This document shows, piece by piece, positions 35,762-46,440 of a stretch of DNA of 64,000 nucleotides; the first letter of the stretch is position 1, and every line of letters begins with the position of its first letter. A program made the translations under genes and the position numbers. Below the pieces are notes generated by a model. That model had not been told where the DNA came from, ran no database searches, and saw only the letters and a list, made by a program, of their open reading frames with translations. Source of the DNA: an uncultured Desulfobulbaceae bacterium (GTDB lineage Bacteria > Desulfobacterota > Desulfobulbia > Desulfobulbales > Desulfocapsaceae); the NCBI GenBank assembly GCA_937910875.1, contig CALENA010000037.1, positions 1-64,000 on the forward strand, in the 5' to 3' direction.

Positions 35762-38032
35762 ATGTTGACAAAGCCATTAGAAATAGCCCTGATCATGGCC
35801 ATCCGTGAGGCCAAGAATCATCATCATGAGTACGTGACCGTGGAGCACATGCTCTATGGTCTGCTCCATGACGATCTGGCCACCCATATCATCCAGGGCT
35901 GTGGGGGGTCCATTGAGGGGTTGAAGGAGCGGCTGGAGAGTTTTTTTGCCGGAGAACTGCCCGCCTTCCCCAAGAATCAGGCGGCTGAGCCTGCCCAGAC
36001 CGTGGGGTTTAACAGGGTCTTGCAGCGGGCCGTGGCCCATGTCCAGAGTTGTGGTAAAAAGGAAGTGGACAGTGGAGATGTCCTGGTTGCCATCTTTGGC
36101 GAGACCGACTCCCATGCCGTCTATTTCCTGGGGAGTGAGGGGGTCGGGCGCATGATCGTGGTCGAGTATATCTCCCATGAGCTGCCTGCCGGCCAGGAGG
36201 GTGAGTCCTTGCCGAAACCTCCGCCCATGGCCCCGCCCGGGGCCGGTAAAAAGAGCGAAGAGAAGATCCTTGAGGAGTTCACGGTCAACCTGACCGAGAG
36301 TGCGGCCATGGGTGAGCTTGACCCCTTAATTGGCCGTGGCCCTGAACTGGCCCGGATGACCCAGGTCCTCTGTCGTCGTAAAAAGAACAATCCCTTGCTG
36401 GTGGGTGAGCCCGGAGTGGGCAAGACCGCCATTGCCGAAGGGCTGGCCTCCCGGATCTTCGCCGACAGCGTGGCCCGGATTGAGGGAAAAAAACCTCTGG
36501 TTCCGGATCTGTTGCAGGACGCGCCGATCTACCTCCTGGACATGGGGAATCTGGTGGCCGGGACCAAGTACCGGGGTGATTTTGAAAAGCGGCTCAAGGG
36601 TGTGATTGCCGCAGTGGAACGACAGGAAAGGGCCATTCTCTTCATCGATGAGATGCACACCATTGTTGGGGCGGGGGCCACCAGCGGCGGTTCCATGGAT
36701 GCCTCCAATCTGCTCAAGCCGGCCCTGCAGTCCGGGACCCTGCGCTGCATTGGTTCCACCACCTATGAAGAGTACAAGAATCATATTGAAAAGGACCGGG
36801 CCCTGTCCCGTCGTTTTCAGAAGATCGATGTGGAGGAGCCCAGTGTCGATGAAACCTGGCGTATCCTTCAGGGCCTGCAGGGCCGTTATGAGGAGCATCA
36901 CCGGGTCCGTTATTCTCGCCCGGCCTTGAGGGCCATGGCCGAACTGGCCGATCGTTACCTCAATGACCGCTTCCTGCCGGACAAGGCCATTGATATCATG
37001 GATGAGGTCGGCTCCGCCTTCCGTATGCATGGTCGGACCCTGCGTCAGGTGCGGGTTGGTGATGTGGAAGAGGTGGTCTCCCGTATGGCCCGGGTCCCGG
37101 CGCGGAGCGGTTCCAGCGCCGAGCTTGGTTCTCTGCATGAACTGGCCACGTCCATGCAGACGGTGATCTTTGGTCAGGATGAGGCGGTGGAGACCGTGGT
37201 CCGGGCCGTGAAACGTTCCCGGGCCGGACTTGGTCATCCCGATTCGCCCACCGGCTCTTTCCTCTTTGCCGGACCCACCGGGGTGGGGAAGACCGAGGTC
37301 GCCCGGCAGCTGGCCAGAAGTCTGGGGGTCCATTTCGAGCGCTTTGACATGAGCGAGTATATGGAGAAACACGCGGTCGCCCGCCTGATCGGGGCCCCAC
37401 CCGGGTATGTCGGTTTTGATCAGGGCGGTCTGCTCACCGAGGCCATCCGTAAACATCCCTACACCGTTCTCCTCCTTGATGAGATGGAAAAGGCCCATCC
37501 CGATATCTTTTCCATCCTCCTCCAGGTCATGGACCACTCGACTCTTACTGATAATTCGGGTCGTCGGGCCGATTTTCGCAACGTGATCCTGATCATGACC
37601 ACCAATGCCGGGGCCCGGGAGTTGAGTGCCACGCCCATGGGTTTTGTCGGGGATACCAAGGGCCGTGACCGCAAGGCCGTGGATGGGCTGTTCGCGCCCG
37701 AATTCCGCAACCGGCTCGATGCCATGATCTCCTTTGCACCCCTGGACCGGGCGGCGGTGGAACGGGTGGTGGACAAGATGATTGCCGAGCTTTGCCTGCA
37801 ACTGGCCGAGAAAAAGGTCACCATCCATTTGAGTGGTAAGGCCCGGATCTGGCTGGCCGGCAAGGGCTATACGCCCGAATACGGGGCACGGCCGCTCAGG
37901 CGCCTGATCATGAAGGAGATCGGTGATGTGCTCACCGATGAGATTCTCTTCGGTCATCTGGTGAGGGGCGGAGAGGTCCGGATCGGCTTGCGCGGTGATC
38001 ACTTGACTTTCACCTATCCTGAAGCGGTTTAA
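35762..38032 (+). CDS. clpA: ATP-dependent Clp protease ATP-binding subunit ClpA
   Basis: 756 residues. N-domain (residues 1-145) for ClpS binding; AAA1 Walker [14 protein letters not shown] and Walker [18 protein letters not shown]2 Walker [14 protein letters not shown] and Walker [16 protein letters not shown], pore loop [13 protein letters not shown], sensor-2 region [15 protein letters not shown]. The IGL-type ClpP-docking loop appears as TPMGFVGD. It unfolds substrates for ClpP in the cytoplasm. Next to clpS as usual. Confidence 0.98.
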   Translation: MLTKPLEIALIMAIREAKNHHHEYVTVEHMLYGLLHDDLATHIIQGCGGSIEGLKERLESFFAGELPAFPKNQAAEPAQTVGFNRVLQRAVAHVQSCGKKEVDSGDVLVAIFGETDSHAVYFLGSEGVGRMIVVEYISHELPAGQEGESLPKPPPMAPPGAGKKSEEKILEEFTVNLTESAAMGELDPLIGRGPELARMTQVLCRRKKNNPLLVGEPGVGKTAIAEGLASRIFADSVARIEGKKPLVPDLLQDAPIYLLDMGNLVAGTKYRGDFEKRLKGVIAAVERQERAILFIDEMHTIVGAGATSGGSMDASNLLKPALQSGTLRCIGSTTYEEYKNHIEKDRALSRRFQKIDVEEPSVDETWRILQGLQGRYEEHHRVRYSRPALRAMAELADRYLNDRFLPDKAIDIMDEVGSAFRMHGRTLRQVRVGDVEEVVSRMARVPARSGSSAELGSLHELATSMQTVIFGQDEAVETVVRAVKRSRAGLGHPDSPTGSFLFAGPTGVGKTEVARQLARSLGVHFERFDMSEYMEKHAVARLIGAPPGYVGFDQGGLLTEAIRKHPYTVLLLDEMEKAHPDIFSILLQVMDHSTLTDNSGRRADFRNVILIMTTNAGARELSATPMGFVGDTKGRDRKAVDGLFAPEFRNRLDAMISFAPLDRAAVERVVDKMIAELCLQLAEKKVTIHLSGKARIWLAGKGYTPEYGARPLRRLIMKEIGDVLTDEILFGHLVRGGEVRIGLRGDHLTFTYPEAV

Positions 38033-38047
38033 GGCCTGGGGGTAAGG

Positions 38048-38374
38048 ATGTTCAGCGAGATGGTTGCGCAACTTGCCCGCGGTGAACGCCCAGATCCTGT
38101 AACCTTGCGTGGCCGGATGCGGGCGGCCGTCACCAAGAAGCTGGCCCTGGTCCAGCAGCCGACCACCTATTGGGAGAGTGATTCCAAACGCAATCCGCGC
38201 TCTGACCATCTCCTCTGGGGCGCCCTGCTTTTGAGTGATCGGGATCTGTACGGTGTGGTGCTGGGGATCATTGCCCTGGAGCAGGCCGCCCGTCCGGATG
38301 GTTCGGCTGAGGAATTTACGGCGCAGGCCCTGGAGAGCTTCCAGATCCTTTGTCCTGAACAGGGTCTGTTGTAA
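38048..38374 (+). CDS. Conserved-looking small protein of unknown function downstream of clpA
   Basis: 108 residues, no signal peptide or membrane segment, mixed helical sequence (VAQLARGERPDPVTLRGRMRAAVTKKLALVQQPTTYWESDSKRN...DHLLWGALLLSDRDLYGVVLGIIALEQAARPDG). Starts 15 nt after clpA with GGGGGTAAGG upstream, so it is cotranscribed. I do not recognise it. Confidence 0.7.
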   Translation: MFSEMVAQLARGERPDPVTLRGRMRAAVTKKLALVQQPTTYWESDSKRNPRSDHLLWGALLLSDRDLYGVVLGIIALEQAARPDGSAEEFTAQALESFQILCPEQGLL

Positions 38375-38506
38375 GCTCATTTTTTCTGGTGCGCAGTGGT
38401 AACAATGCGACCTGTGTATGCGCAGAGATGATCGGTGGAGCAGTTCATCTCTGTGGTTGAGTCGAAAATTGTTTGAATAATAATCCCCATGGGAGAGTGA
38501 TCTGGC

Positions 38507-40990
38507 ATGACATCGAAAAATCCGTTGCAGTATATTGAGAAACTGCAACAAAGGATCACGGGACTTGAACAGGAATTGACTGCTTGTAAGGAGCGGTCCA
38601 CCACACCCTGTGAGGGAGAGCTTCGTTTTCAGGCCATTGCTGATGCCAGTCCGGACATGATTCATCTCAACGATCTTGATGGGCGGATCGTCTATGTCAA
38701 TCCGGCCACAGAGCGCTTGCTGGGCTATGCAGCTGAGGATATGACCGGTCGCTCGGCCCTGGATTTTATCCATCCTGAGGACCATCATCTGGTCCATGAA
38801 TCCATGGTGGCGTTGGTGGGTCCCGGGCGGCAGGTCGGAACGTATGAGATTCGGCTGCTCAAGAAGAATGGTGATGTTCTGGTCGTTGAGGTGAGTGGCT
38901 TTCAATTCCAGCGGGGTGAGGGGCAGGGGCATCGGATCGGGGCCATTCTGCGGGATATCAGTGCGCGTCGGGCAACAGAAGAGGACCTGGCCCGCTATCA
39001 GGGACATCTGGAGGAGTTGGTCAGCGCGCGGACAGCGGACCTGAGCAAGACCCATCAGGCCCTTCAGGAGAGTGAACTTCGCTATGGGGCCCTTTATAAT
39101 GCCATGAATGAAGGGCTGGCCATCCATGAACTGGTCTGCGATGGGGCTGGGAGGCCGGTTGATTACCGAATCCTTGAGGTCAACTCGGCCTATGAGAAGA
39201 TCATTGATCTGAAGCGTGAAGAGGTCTGCGGCCGTCTCTCCCGTGAGGTCTACGGGGCCAAGGCTCCCCCCTATCTTGATGAGTTTTCCCGGGTGGCCCT
39301 GACCGGTGTTCCCCTGACCTTCGAGACCTATTTTGAGCCGCTGGACGCCTATTTTGAAATCTCAGTCTCGGCGTTGCAGCCGGGAATGTTTGCCACTCTG
39401 TTCAGCGATATCAGCGAGACCAAACGATCAGAGCAGGCCCTGCGGCAGCTGCAGCATCTCTCGAGCCAGATTCTGCGTTCGGCGGGTGAGGGGATCTTCG
39501 GTATTGACCGGCAGGGGCTGGCGACCTTTGTCAACCCGGCTGCGGCCCAGATGCTTGGTTGGCAGCCGGAAGAGATGGTCGGGCAAGATCTTCATCAACT
39601 GGTTCATCATTCCCATGATGATGGCTCGTCGTATGATGCCAGGCAGTGTCCCATGCATGTGGCACTCCGTGACGGGAGCATTCACAGCGCCCGGGAGGAG
39701 TTGTTCTGGCGCAAGGACGGCAGCAGTTTTTCCATTGAATTTACCAGTCGCCCGATTATTGAGAATGGCGAGATCGTGGGGATGGTGGTGACCTTTGTCG
39801 ACAGTTCAGAGCGCAAACGGATTGCCCAGGAACAGCAGAACCTTCAGGCCCAGCTGATTCAGTCCCAGAAGATGGAAACAGTGGGGCAGTTGGCTGGAGG
39901 TATCGCCCATGATTTCAACAACCTGCTCTCTGTGATCATGGGGTTCAGCGATCTTGCCCGTCTCAAACTTTCCGAGGGTGATCCGGTTTGTGAAGATCTG
40001 GCCATGGTCCGTGAGGCGAGTACCAAGGCCGCGACTCTGACCCGGCAGTTACTGGCCTTCAGCCGCAAGCAGGTGCTGGATATGCAGGTGGTGACCATGG
40101 AGTCCATTCTGGAGTCCATGGCCAAGATGCTGGGTCGTCTGCTGGGTGAGGATGTGATGGTCGAGATCCAGGCCTCCGGACATCATCCTGTCCTGGCCGA
40201 TGCGGGGCAGTTGGAGCAGGTGCTCTTGAACCTGGCGGTCAATGCTCGTGATGCCATGCGCGAAGGCGGTACGTTCAGGTTGCAGAGCGATGTGGTTGAG
40301 CTGGGCCGTGATATCCAGTTTGATTTTACCCGGGCAGAGCCAGGCACCTATGTCCGTCTGCAGATCAGTGATACCGGCAGCGGTATCGACCCCTCCTTTC
40401 TCAAACATATCTTCGAACCCTTTTTCACCACCAAGGAAAAGGGTAAGGGCACTGGCCTGGGTCTGGCCATGGTCTATGGGATTATTCAACAGCACCAGGG
40501 ATATGTTACGGTCAGCAGTGAAAAAAACAAGGGGACGACCTTTGAGATTTATCTGCCGATGGTCCGGAAAAGTGGTGAGGAGCAGGAAGATTCGTCTGTC
40601 TCACTGCCACCGTCCCGAGGCAATGAGACGATCCTGGTGGTTGAAGATCAGGAACAGGTGCGATCGCTGCTGGCCAGGATTCTGGAGGGGGCAGGGTATA
40701 CCCTGCTGACGGCTGAAGATGGTCTGGATGCTCTGCGCTGTCAGGCTGATTGGTCGGGGAACATTGATCTGCTGGTGACTGATGTGATCATGCCGAGGAT
40801 GAATGGCCCGGAGCTGGTGAAAAATCTGTTGGAGACACGACCAGAGACCCGGGTACTGTTCATCTCAGGCTATCCCGATGCCATGATCTCCCGGCATGGG
40901 GTGCTGGAGGCGGGAATCCATTTCCTCCAGAAACCGGTGTCTGCTGAAAAGCTGCTGAACAAGGTCAGGGAAATTCTGGATGCTCAATAG
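38507..40990 (+). CDS. Hybrid histidine kinase with three PAS domains and a receiver
   Basis: 827 residues, apparently soluble. PAS domains at about 38-155, 190-310 and 325-440; HisKA with the phospho-acceptor His at about 468 in [14 protein letters not shown]; HATPase with [36 protein letters not shown]-terminal receiver with acceptor Asp at about 759 in [13 protein letters not shown]. The GIAHDFNN box marks the HPK4 class. Target and signal are unknown; it is followed within 10 nt by an antiporter gene. Confidence 0.92.
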   Translation: MTSKNPLQYIEKLQQRITGLEQELTACKERSTTPCEGELRFQAIADASPDMIHLNDLDGRIVYVNPATERLLGYAAEDMTGRSALDFIHPEDHHLVHESMVALVGPGRQVGTYEIRLLKKNGDVLVVEVSGFQFQRGEGQGHRIGAILRDISARRATEEDLARYQGHLEELVSARTADLSKTHQALQESELRYGALYNAMNEGLAIHELVCDGAGRPVDYRILEVNSAYEKIIDLKREEVCGRLSREVYGAKAPPYLDEFSRVALTGVPLTFETYFEPLDAYFEISVSALQPGMFATLFSDISETKRSEQALRQLQHLSSQILRSAGEGIFGIDRQGLATFVNPAAAQMLGWQPEEMVGQDLHQLVHHSHDDGSSYDARQCPMHVALRDGSIHSAREELFWRKDGSSFSIEFTSRPIIENGEIVGMVVTFVDSSERKRIAQEQQNLQAQLIQSQKMETVGQLAGGIAHDFNNLLSVIMGFSDLARLKLSEGDPVCEDLAMVREASTKAATLTRQLLAFSRKQVLDMQVVTMESILESMAKMLGRLLGEDVMVEIQASGHHPVLADAGQLEQVLLNLAVNARDAMREGGTFRLQSDVVELGRDIQFDFTRAEPGTYVRLQISDTGSGIDPSFLKHIFEPFFTTKEKGKGTGLGLAMVYGIIQQHQGYVTVSSEKNKGTTFEIYLPMVRKSGEEQEDSSVSLPPSRGNETILVVEDQEQVRSLLARILEGAGYTLLTAEDGLDALRCQADWSGNIDLLVTDVIMPRMNGPELVKNLLETRPETRVLFISGYPDAMISRHGVLEAGIHFLQKPVSAEKLLNKVREILDAQ

Positions 40991-40999
40991 GATCGTTTC

Positions 41000-43111
41000 A
41001 TGGTGACCCTGGGGCTGGCCATTCTCCTGGCCGTGGGATTGCTGGCGGCTAAACTCTGCCAGTTCCTGTGTCTGCCGTCGGTGACCGGTTATATCGTGGC
41101 CGGCCTGCTGCTCGGGCCCAGCGGAGTCGGTCTGATCACCTCGGATACCGTGGGCAGCGGGTTGGATCATTTCACCCATATTGCCCTGATGCTGATCGCC
41201 TTTGGCATCGGTGAACATATCGAGCTCAAGCGTCTGCGCCAGCATGCCCGGAGTGTGGCCTGTACCGGACTGGGCGAGATCATCGGGGCCTTTGTCCTGG
41301 TGTCGACAGTGACCTTTGTGGTGATCCGCCTGCTTGGGTTTGAGGTGGCCGGTGGTGAGCTGCGTGATGTCCTGGTCCTGGTCCTGCTCCTGGGGGCTAT
41401 TGGCGTGGCCACGGCCCCGGCCGCGACCCTGATGGTGGTCCGGGAGATGCGGGCCAGCGGACCCTTTACCTCGACGCTGCTGGCGGTGGTGGCCGTGGAT
41501 AACGGTCTGGCCATCATGATTTTTGGTTTGATGGTCTCCATCAGCCATCAACTGGTCGGCGCCGCTCCCGAGTCCCTGTCTGTGGCCCTGCTCATGGGCG
41601 TTGCTGATATCGGCCAGGCGCTGCTGCTCGGCATCACCACCGGGCTGCTCCTGGATCTGACCCTTCGCCGGTTCAAGCGTCAGGAGGAGATGGTGACCTG
41701 GGGTCTGGCCCTGCTGCTGCTCTGCAGTGAACTGGCCCGTTTCCTGGAGATGTCGCCACTCCTGGCCGGAATGGCCGCCGGCTGCATCCTGGTCAGTCGG
41801 GCCGAACGAGATGTCCGTATTTTCAGGGCCCTGAATAACTTTGAGCCTCCCATCTATGTCCTCTTCTTCACCCTGGCCGGGACCCATCTGGATCTCAAGA
41901 GCCTGGGTGTTGCCGGTCTGATCGGTCTTTTTTATTTTCTGGCCCGCATTGGCGGTAAAAATCTCGGGGTACAGATTGGCGGTCGTCTGGGTCGGGCCCC
42001 TGACCTCTTGCGTCAGAATCTGGGCATGGCCCTGGCCCCCCAGGCCGGGGTAGCCATCGGTCTAATTGTCCTTCTGGCCAGTGATCAGAACCTGACTGCA
42101 TTTTCAGCCATTGTCACCCCGGTGGTCCTGACCGGCGTCTTTCTCTCTGAGCTGCTGGGGCCGCTCTGTGTCCGTCGGGCCCTGGTCCGGGCCGGGGAGA
42201 CAGACAGCGTCGAAGAGGGAAACCATCGTGATTGCAGCGGTCTGTCGTCCAGGCAATGTGACCAGCTGATGCGTTCGGCCGACGGGGTACGGCTGGTGCC
42301 GTGGGTCTGGGAAAAATTGAAGCCGCATCTGGATGCCGAAGGGGTGGTGGTTTTCGGGGCGGCCCATCGGGCTGCGACTCCTGGACTGGCCCGGTTCGCC
42401 ACCATATTTGCCCATCATTATCATTCATATCCCATGGCAGTGCGCGTGTACAGGCGGGGCGAAGGAGTGCCGCCCAAGGTTTTTCTGGCCGAACAGATCG
42501 AGGTGTCCAGTATGGGATACCCCCTGCTCACCGAACTGGTTCCTGATGAGGATGTGTCCTCGGGACTGGTGGCCGCGGTCGAGTACAATAACGCCCGGGC
42601 CGTGGTTCTGGCCGCGCCTTTGCAGGGAGCGGTGAGCAATCTGCCTGAAGTCCTGGAGAATGTGGCCCAGAACGTGAGCTGTCTGGTGGTGGTGGCCCGT
42701 TTTTATGGCGAGCTGCATACCGAACGGATTCTGATGCCGGTGATTTCCATGGATGAGCTGGAGGAGATCTATTCGGTGGTGGTTGCCCTGGACGCCATCG
42801 GTGAGCATCAGGTGGATCTTCTCTATCTCCTGGAATCGACGGAATCGCCCCGCCGCATTGAGGGCAAGGCCGAGGAGATCCGGAAGTGGCTGGCCGCCCG
42901 TGCTCAGCAGGTTGATATCACGGTGCGGGTTATGGCCACGGATGCCCGGGTCGAGACCATTGAGAGCGAGGCCCAGGGATATGATCTGGTGGTGATGGGG
43001 GCGACCCGGACACCGGGGATCAAGAAGTTCTTTTTTGGTTCACTGGCCGATACCGTGGCCAGCCGTCTGCGCAAGACCCTGCTGGTTGTTTATCAGCCAG
43101 AAAACAGTTGA
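41000..43111 (+). CDS. CPA2-type cation:proton antiporter with C-terminal UspA-like part
   Basis: 703 residues. About twelve transmembrane helices over the first 400 residues show the monovalent cation:proton antiporter-2 fold (LPSVTGYIVAGLLLGPSGVGL and LLGAIGVATAPAATLMVVREM). The rest is cytoplasmic and ends in a universal-stress-type domain (YDLVVMGATRTPGIKKFFFGSLADTVASRLRKTLLVV). It likely exchanges Na+ or K+ for H+ at the inner membrane, with nucleotide or stress control by the tail (inference). AGGAT precedes the ATG. Confidence 0.88.
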   Translation: MVTLGLAILLAVGLLAAKLCQFLCLPSVTGYIVAGLLLGPSGVGLITSDTVGSGLDHFTHIALMLIAFGIGEHIELKRLRQHARSVACTGLGEIIGAFVLVSTVTFVVIRLLGFEVAGGELRDVLVLVLLLGAIGVATAPAATLMVVREMRASGPFTSTLLAVVAVDNGLAIMIFGLMVSISHQLVGAAPESLSVALLMGVADIGQALLLGITTGLLLDLTLRRFKRQEEMVTWGLALLLLCSELARFLEMSPLLAGMAAGCILVSRAERDVRIFRALNNFEPPIYVLFFTLAGTHLDLKSLGVAGLIGLFYFLARIGGKNLGVQIGGRLGRAPDLLRQNLGMALAPQAGVAIGLIVLLASDQNLTAFSAIVTPVVLTGVFLSELLGPLCVRRALVRAGETDSVEEGNHRDCSGLSSRQCDQLMRSADGVRLVPWVWEKLKPHLDAEGVVVFGAAHRAATPGLARFATIFAHHYHSYPMAVRVYRRGEGVPPKVFLAEQIEVSSMGYPLLTELVPDEDVSSGLVAAVEYNNARAVVLAAPLQGAVSNLPEVLENVAQNVSCLVVVARFYGELHTERILMPVISMDELEEIYSVVVALDAIGEHQVDLLYLLESTESPRRIEGKAEEIRKWLAARAQQVDITVRVMATDARVETIESEAQGYDLVVMGATRTPGIKKFFFGSLADTVASRLRKTLLVVYQPENS

Positions 43112-43124
43112 AGGAGTTGCTGAC

Positions 43125-44663
43125 ATGACATATCAACTGTTGATAACGGCCCTGGCGGCCGGATTATTCGGAATTGGTGCGGCCGCTCTTCTGCTTCGCC
43201 GTCAGGCCAGACAGGCCCTGGTCGAGCAGGAGCGGCTTCTTGTTGATCGTCATCGTGAGGAGCTGGCTGAGCGCTTGGCTCAACTTGGTGACCGCCATCA
43301 ACTGGAGTTGCGGCCCAAGATCGAGCAGCTTGAGCAGACCCGTGAGGAGCTGGTTCGTCTCCGCCTGCAGGCAGATGAGCTCCGAACAGTCAGCAGTACC
43401 CAGCAGGCTCGGATTGCCCAATTGGGCGCCGATCTTGGCCATGAACGATCCCTGGCCGCTGATTATCTCAGTCGGCTCGAGGCCGAGCTCTCTTTCAAGG
43501 TTGAGATCAGTCGCGAAAATGCCCAGCAGCAGGCCACCCTGGCCAAGCTTGAGGCCGACCTCAGCCATGAGCGGGAGCAGACCGGAGAGAAATTGGCCCT
43601 GCTCGACCAGGCCCGGGAGCAGCTGAGGCTGCAGTTTCAGGAACTGGCCCAGAAGATTATTGAGGAGCGCAGCGTCAAGGGCGTTGAGGAGCAGCGGCAG
43701 AAGCTGGGCGCTATCCTTGATCCCTTCCAGCTGCAGCTGAAATCCTTCAAGGAAAAGGTCGATACCATTCATCTGCAGGAGACTCTGGAGCGGGCCTCAC
43801 TCAAGAAGGAGATCGAATCCCTGCGAGAGCTCAATCAGAAGATCAATGTCGAGGCCGTTAATCTGACCCGGGCCCTCAAGGGGGACAGCAAGATCCGCGG
43901 GAACTGGGGCGAGCTGGTCCTGGAGCGGGTCCTTGAGCAGTCTGGTTTGCGTCGTGGAATCGAGTATGAAACGCAGGGGGCCTTTCGCGATGATGACAAT
44001 CGGCTCCTCCGGCCGGATGTGGTCGTTCATCTGCCCGATGATCGTGATATCGTTGTTGATTCCAAGGTCTCGCTTGTGGCCTGGGAGCGTTATGTCAACA
44101 GTGAGGATGATGCCAGGCGTGAGGTCGCGCTCAAGGCCCATGTCCTGGCGGTACGTGAGCATATCAAACAGCTCAGTGCCAAGGACTATGCCTCTCTCAA
44201 AGGGGTCAGCTCTCTGGACTTTGTCTTGATGTTCATGCCCATTGAGTCGTCATTTATGGCGGCCTTCCAGCATGATGATAACCTGTTCAGTGAGGCCTTT
44301 GCCGCCCGGATCGTGGTGGTGACTCCGACCACCCTGCTGGCCACCCTGCGCACGGTCGAGAATATCTGGCGCTATGAGCGGCAGAGCCAGAATGCCCAGG
44401 AGATTGCCCAGCGGGCCGGGGCCATGTATGACAAGTTCTGTCTGTTTGTCGAGAGCATGGACAGGCTCGGGCGTCAGATGGATACGGCCCGCAACAGTTA
44501 TGATGAGGCCATGAACCGTCTGACTCGGGGGCGCGGGAACCTGATCAGTCAGGCCAACCGGTTTGCCGAACTCGGAATTGAGGGCAAAAAGACGCTGCCC
44601 AAGGGGGTCCTTGAACTGGCGGCGGGTGAGAGTGAGTCAGAGTCGGAATCCGGAGACCAATGA
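43125..44663 (+). CDS. rmuC: DNA recombination protein RmuC
   Basis: 512 residues. A hydrophobic N-terminus (LLITALAAGLFGIGAAALLL) is followed by a long coiled coil to about residue 230, then the RmuC nuclease-like domain: NLTRALKGDSKIRGNWGELVLERVLEQSGLRRGIEYE, RPDVVVHLPDDRDIVVDSKVSL, FMPIESSFMAAFQ and VVTPTTLLATLRTVENIWRYE. RmuC limits DNA inversions at repeats. ATG 43125 has GAAGGAG upstream; the gene follows the antiporter by 13 nt. Confidence 0.96.
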   Translation: MTYQLLITALAAGLFGIGAAALLLRRQARQALVEQERLLVDRHREELAERLAQLGDRHQLELRPKIEQLEQTREELVRLRLQADELRTVSSTQQARIAQLGADLGHERSLAADYLSRLEAELSFKVEISRENAQQQATLAKLEADLSHEREQTGEKLALLDQAREQLRLQFQELAQKIIEERSVKGVEEQRQKLGAILDPFQLQLKSFKEKVDTIHLQETLERASLKKEIESLRELNQKINVEAVNLTRALKGDSKIRGNWGELVLERVLEQSGLRRGIEYETQGAFRDDDNRLLRPDVVVHLPDDRDIVVDSKVSLVAWERYVNSEDDARREVALKAHVLAVREHIKQLSAKDYASLKGVSSLDFVLMFMPIESSFMAAFQHDDNLFSEAFAARIVVVTPTTLLATLRTVENIWRYERQSQNAQEIAQRAGAMYDKFCLFVESMDRLGRQMDTARNSYDEAMNRLTRGRGNLISQANRFAELGIEGKKTLPKGVLELAAGESESESESGDQ

Positions 44664-44738
44664 CCGGAGGCGTTTTTTTCAGGTGGTCCTGACCGTGATC
44701 CCGCCTCGCGTGGAGGTTATTGGCCGGTTCTGATTGAT

Positions 44739-44768
44739 TTGACAGGTGTGGCTCAAAGAAAGTATCCT
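44739..44768 (+). promoter_or_regulatory. Putative promoter of the diguanylate cyclase gene
   Basis: TTGACA (44739-44744), 18-nt spacer and TATCCT (44763-44768), about 50 nt before the ATG at 44818. Confidence 0.5.
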
Positions 44769-44817
44769 GGCAGGAACGAGTCACGGGAGAGACAAGGATT
44801 AGGGGCGCGCTTAAGAG

Positions 44818-46440
44818 GTGGATGCCACCGTTGGGGGACGGATCTTGTTGAAATTGAAATCAATTGTTTTGTTCTGCTGGTCTTCGTCCAAGACCTATTC
44901 CCTTTTTTTTGTCACCATTGTCGTGTCGTCCGTGGCGCTCTCCCTGCTCATTACCGCCCTGCATCACCAGCGGGAGAGAGAGTATCTCAACCAGATCACC
45001 CAGCAGCAGCATATTCAACTGAAGTCGATTCTCTTCACTCTGGAGAATACCGCCGACATCGTCTTTGAGAACGTCATCAACCAACCGGACATCATTGATC
45101 TCATGGCACGGGCGTCCCGGGCCTCAGAGAGTGAGCGCGGTGCATTGCGCACCCGGCTCTTTGAACGGCTGGCCCCGGCCTATCAGCTGATGGAAGCCAG
45201 GGGTGGGCGCCTGCTCCACTTTCATCTGCCCGGGGGGATCAGCTTTCTGCGTTTTCACCGGACCGATGTCTATGGCGATGATCTGACAGAGGTCAGGCCT
45301 TCCATCAATCAGGTCAATGAGAGTGGTGATGTGGTCCGTGGTTTTGAGGAGGGGCGGGTCTTTCAGGGGTTTCGTAATGTCTATCCTCTCAGGCAGGGGG
45401 ATGAACTGGTGGGAACCGTGGATATTTCCTATTCCTTTCTGGCCTTGCGTGATCTGGCAGTCCGTTTGTTTCCGGCCATTTATACCCTGATGTACCATAA
45501 GGAGTCGGTGGCCAGGGTTGCAGGCGAGGAAGACCAGGGACGGTACCGGCAATGTCGTGTTTCACCCTTTTATCTGAAAGAACAGGAGGCTGTGGCCCAT
45601 ATCAAGGCCGAGCTGCCGGGGTTGAATATTGTTTCTCTTGAGACTCTCCAGCAGTTGAACAGTGATTTGCGGGAGCAGGTTGCCGAGCGGATGGAGGCCA
45701 GAGCGGAATTTTCTGTCTCCCGGTTGATTCCTGGAGATCATAAAATCCTGGTGGTGACCTTTCTGCCGATTCGTAACATTCAGGGTGATGCGGTGGCCTA
45801 TTTTGTCAGTTATCGTCCTGACCGGAACGTGGCTGACTACAATCGTCGATACCATCAGATGCGGCGGGTGATTGTGGCGCTGACCCTGATATTTTTTTTT
45901 TCGGGTCTGCTCTATTATCGCCAGACTCTGCATAAGGAAAAGTATCAGGCCCTGGCCACCAGTGATAGGCTGACCCGGCTGGCCAATCGCCTTCACTTTG
46001 ATCTGGTTCTCGACCAGATCCTGCGTCAGGTGAGGCGGGGGGAACAGTCCCTGTCTCTGCTGATGCTGGATATCGATAATTTCAAACAGGTCAACGATGT
46101 CTACGGACATGATGGCGGTGACCGTGTCCTTGTCTCTGTGGCCGGGGTCTTGCGGGGCACGGTTCGGGAGCAGGACCTGGCGGCCCGCTGGGGGGGCGAG
46201 GAATTTGTGGTTCTGCTGCCTGGGGCCTCTGGTGAAGAGGCCGGTCGGGTCGCAGAGAAGATCCGCCAGGCCATTGCCGATCATGAGACCGTCTCAGGTA
46301 GCCAAATGATCCAGGTGACCTGCAGTTTCGGGGTGGCTGAATATGGTAAAGGGATGACGGCCGAAGAGTTGTTGAAACGAGCGGATCAGGGTTTGTATCT
46401 GGCCAAGGAGCGTGGCAAGAACTGTGTGGTCAGGTCCTGA
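44818..46440 (+). CDS. Membrane diguanylate cyclase with periplasmic sensor domain
   Basis: 540 residues. Transmembrane helix about 28-47, a large periplasmic Cache-like sensor (about 50-345), a second helix (VIVALTLIFFFSGLLYY) and a C-terminal GGDEF domain with the intact RWGGEEFVVLLPG and substrate-binding DIDNFKQVNDVYGHDGGD. An RxxD inhibitory site is not obvious. It makes cyclic di-GMP at the inner membrane. The 3' end overlaps sbtM by 11 nt, tail to tail. Confidence 0.92.
   Translation: MDATVGGRILLKLKSIVLFCWSSSKTYSLFFVTIVVSSVALSLLITALHHQREREYLNQITQQQHIQLKSILFTLENTADIVFENVINQPDIIDLMARASRASESERGALRTRLFERLAPAYQLMEARGGRLLHFHLPGGISFLRFHRTDVYGDDLTEVRPSINQVNESGDVVRGFEEGRVFQGFRNVYPLRQGDELVGTVDISYSFLALRDLAVRLFPAIYTLMYHKESVARVAGEEDQGRYRQCRVSPFYLKEQEAVAHIKAELPGLNIVSLETLQQLNSDLREQVAERMEARAEFSVSRLIPGDHKILVVTFLPIRNIQGDAVAYFVSYRPDRNVADYNRRYHQMRRVIVALTLIFFFSGLLYYRQTLHKEKYQALATSDRLTRLANRLHFDLVLDQILRQVRRGEQSLSLLMLDIDNFKQVNDVYGHDGGDRVLVSVAGVLRGTVREQDLAARWGGEEFVVLLPGASGEEAGRVAEKIRQAIADHETVSGSQMIQVTCSFGVAEYGKGMTAEELLKRADQGLYLAKERGKNCVVRS

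Noticed and set aside
36326-39127. Minus-strand 933-codon frame
   Set aside because: Antisense to clpA, whose AAA motifs are complete, and it runs on across the following genes; a codon-bias artefact.
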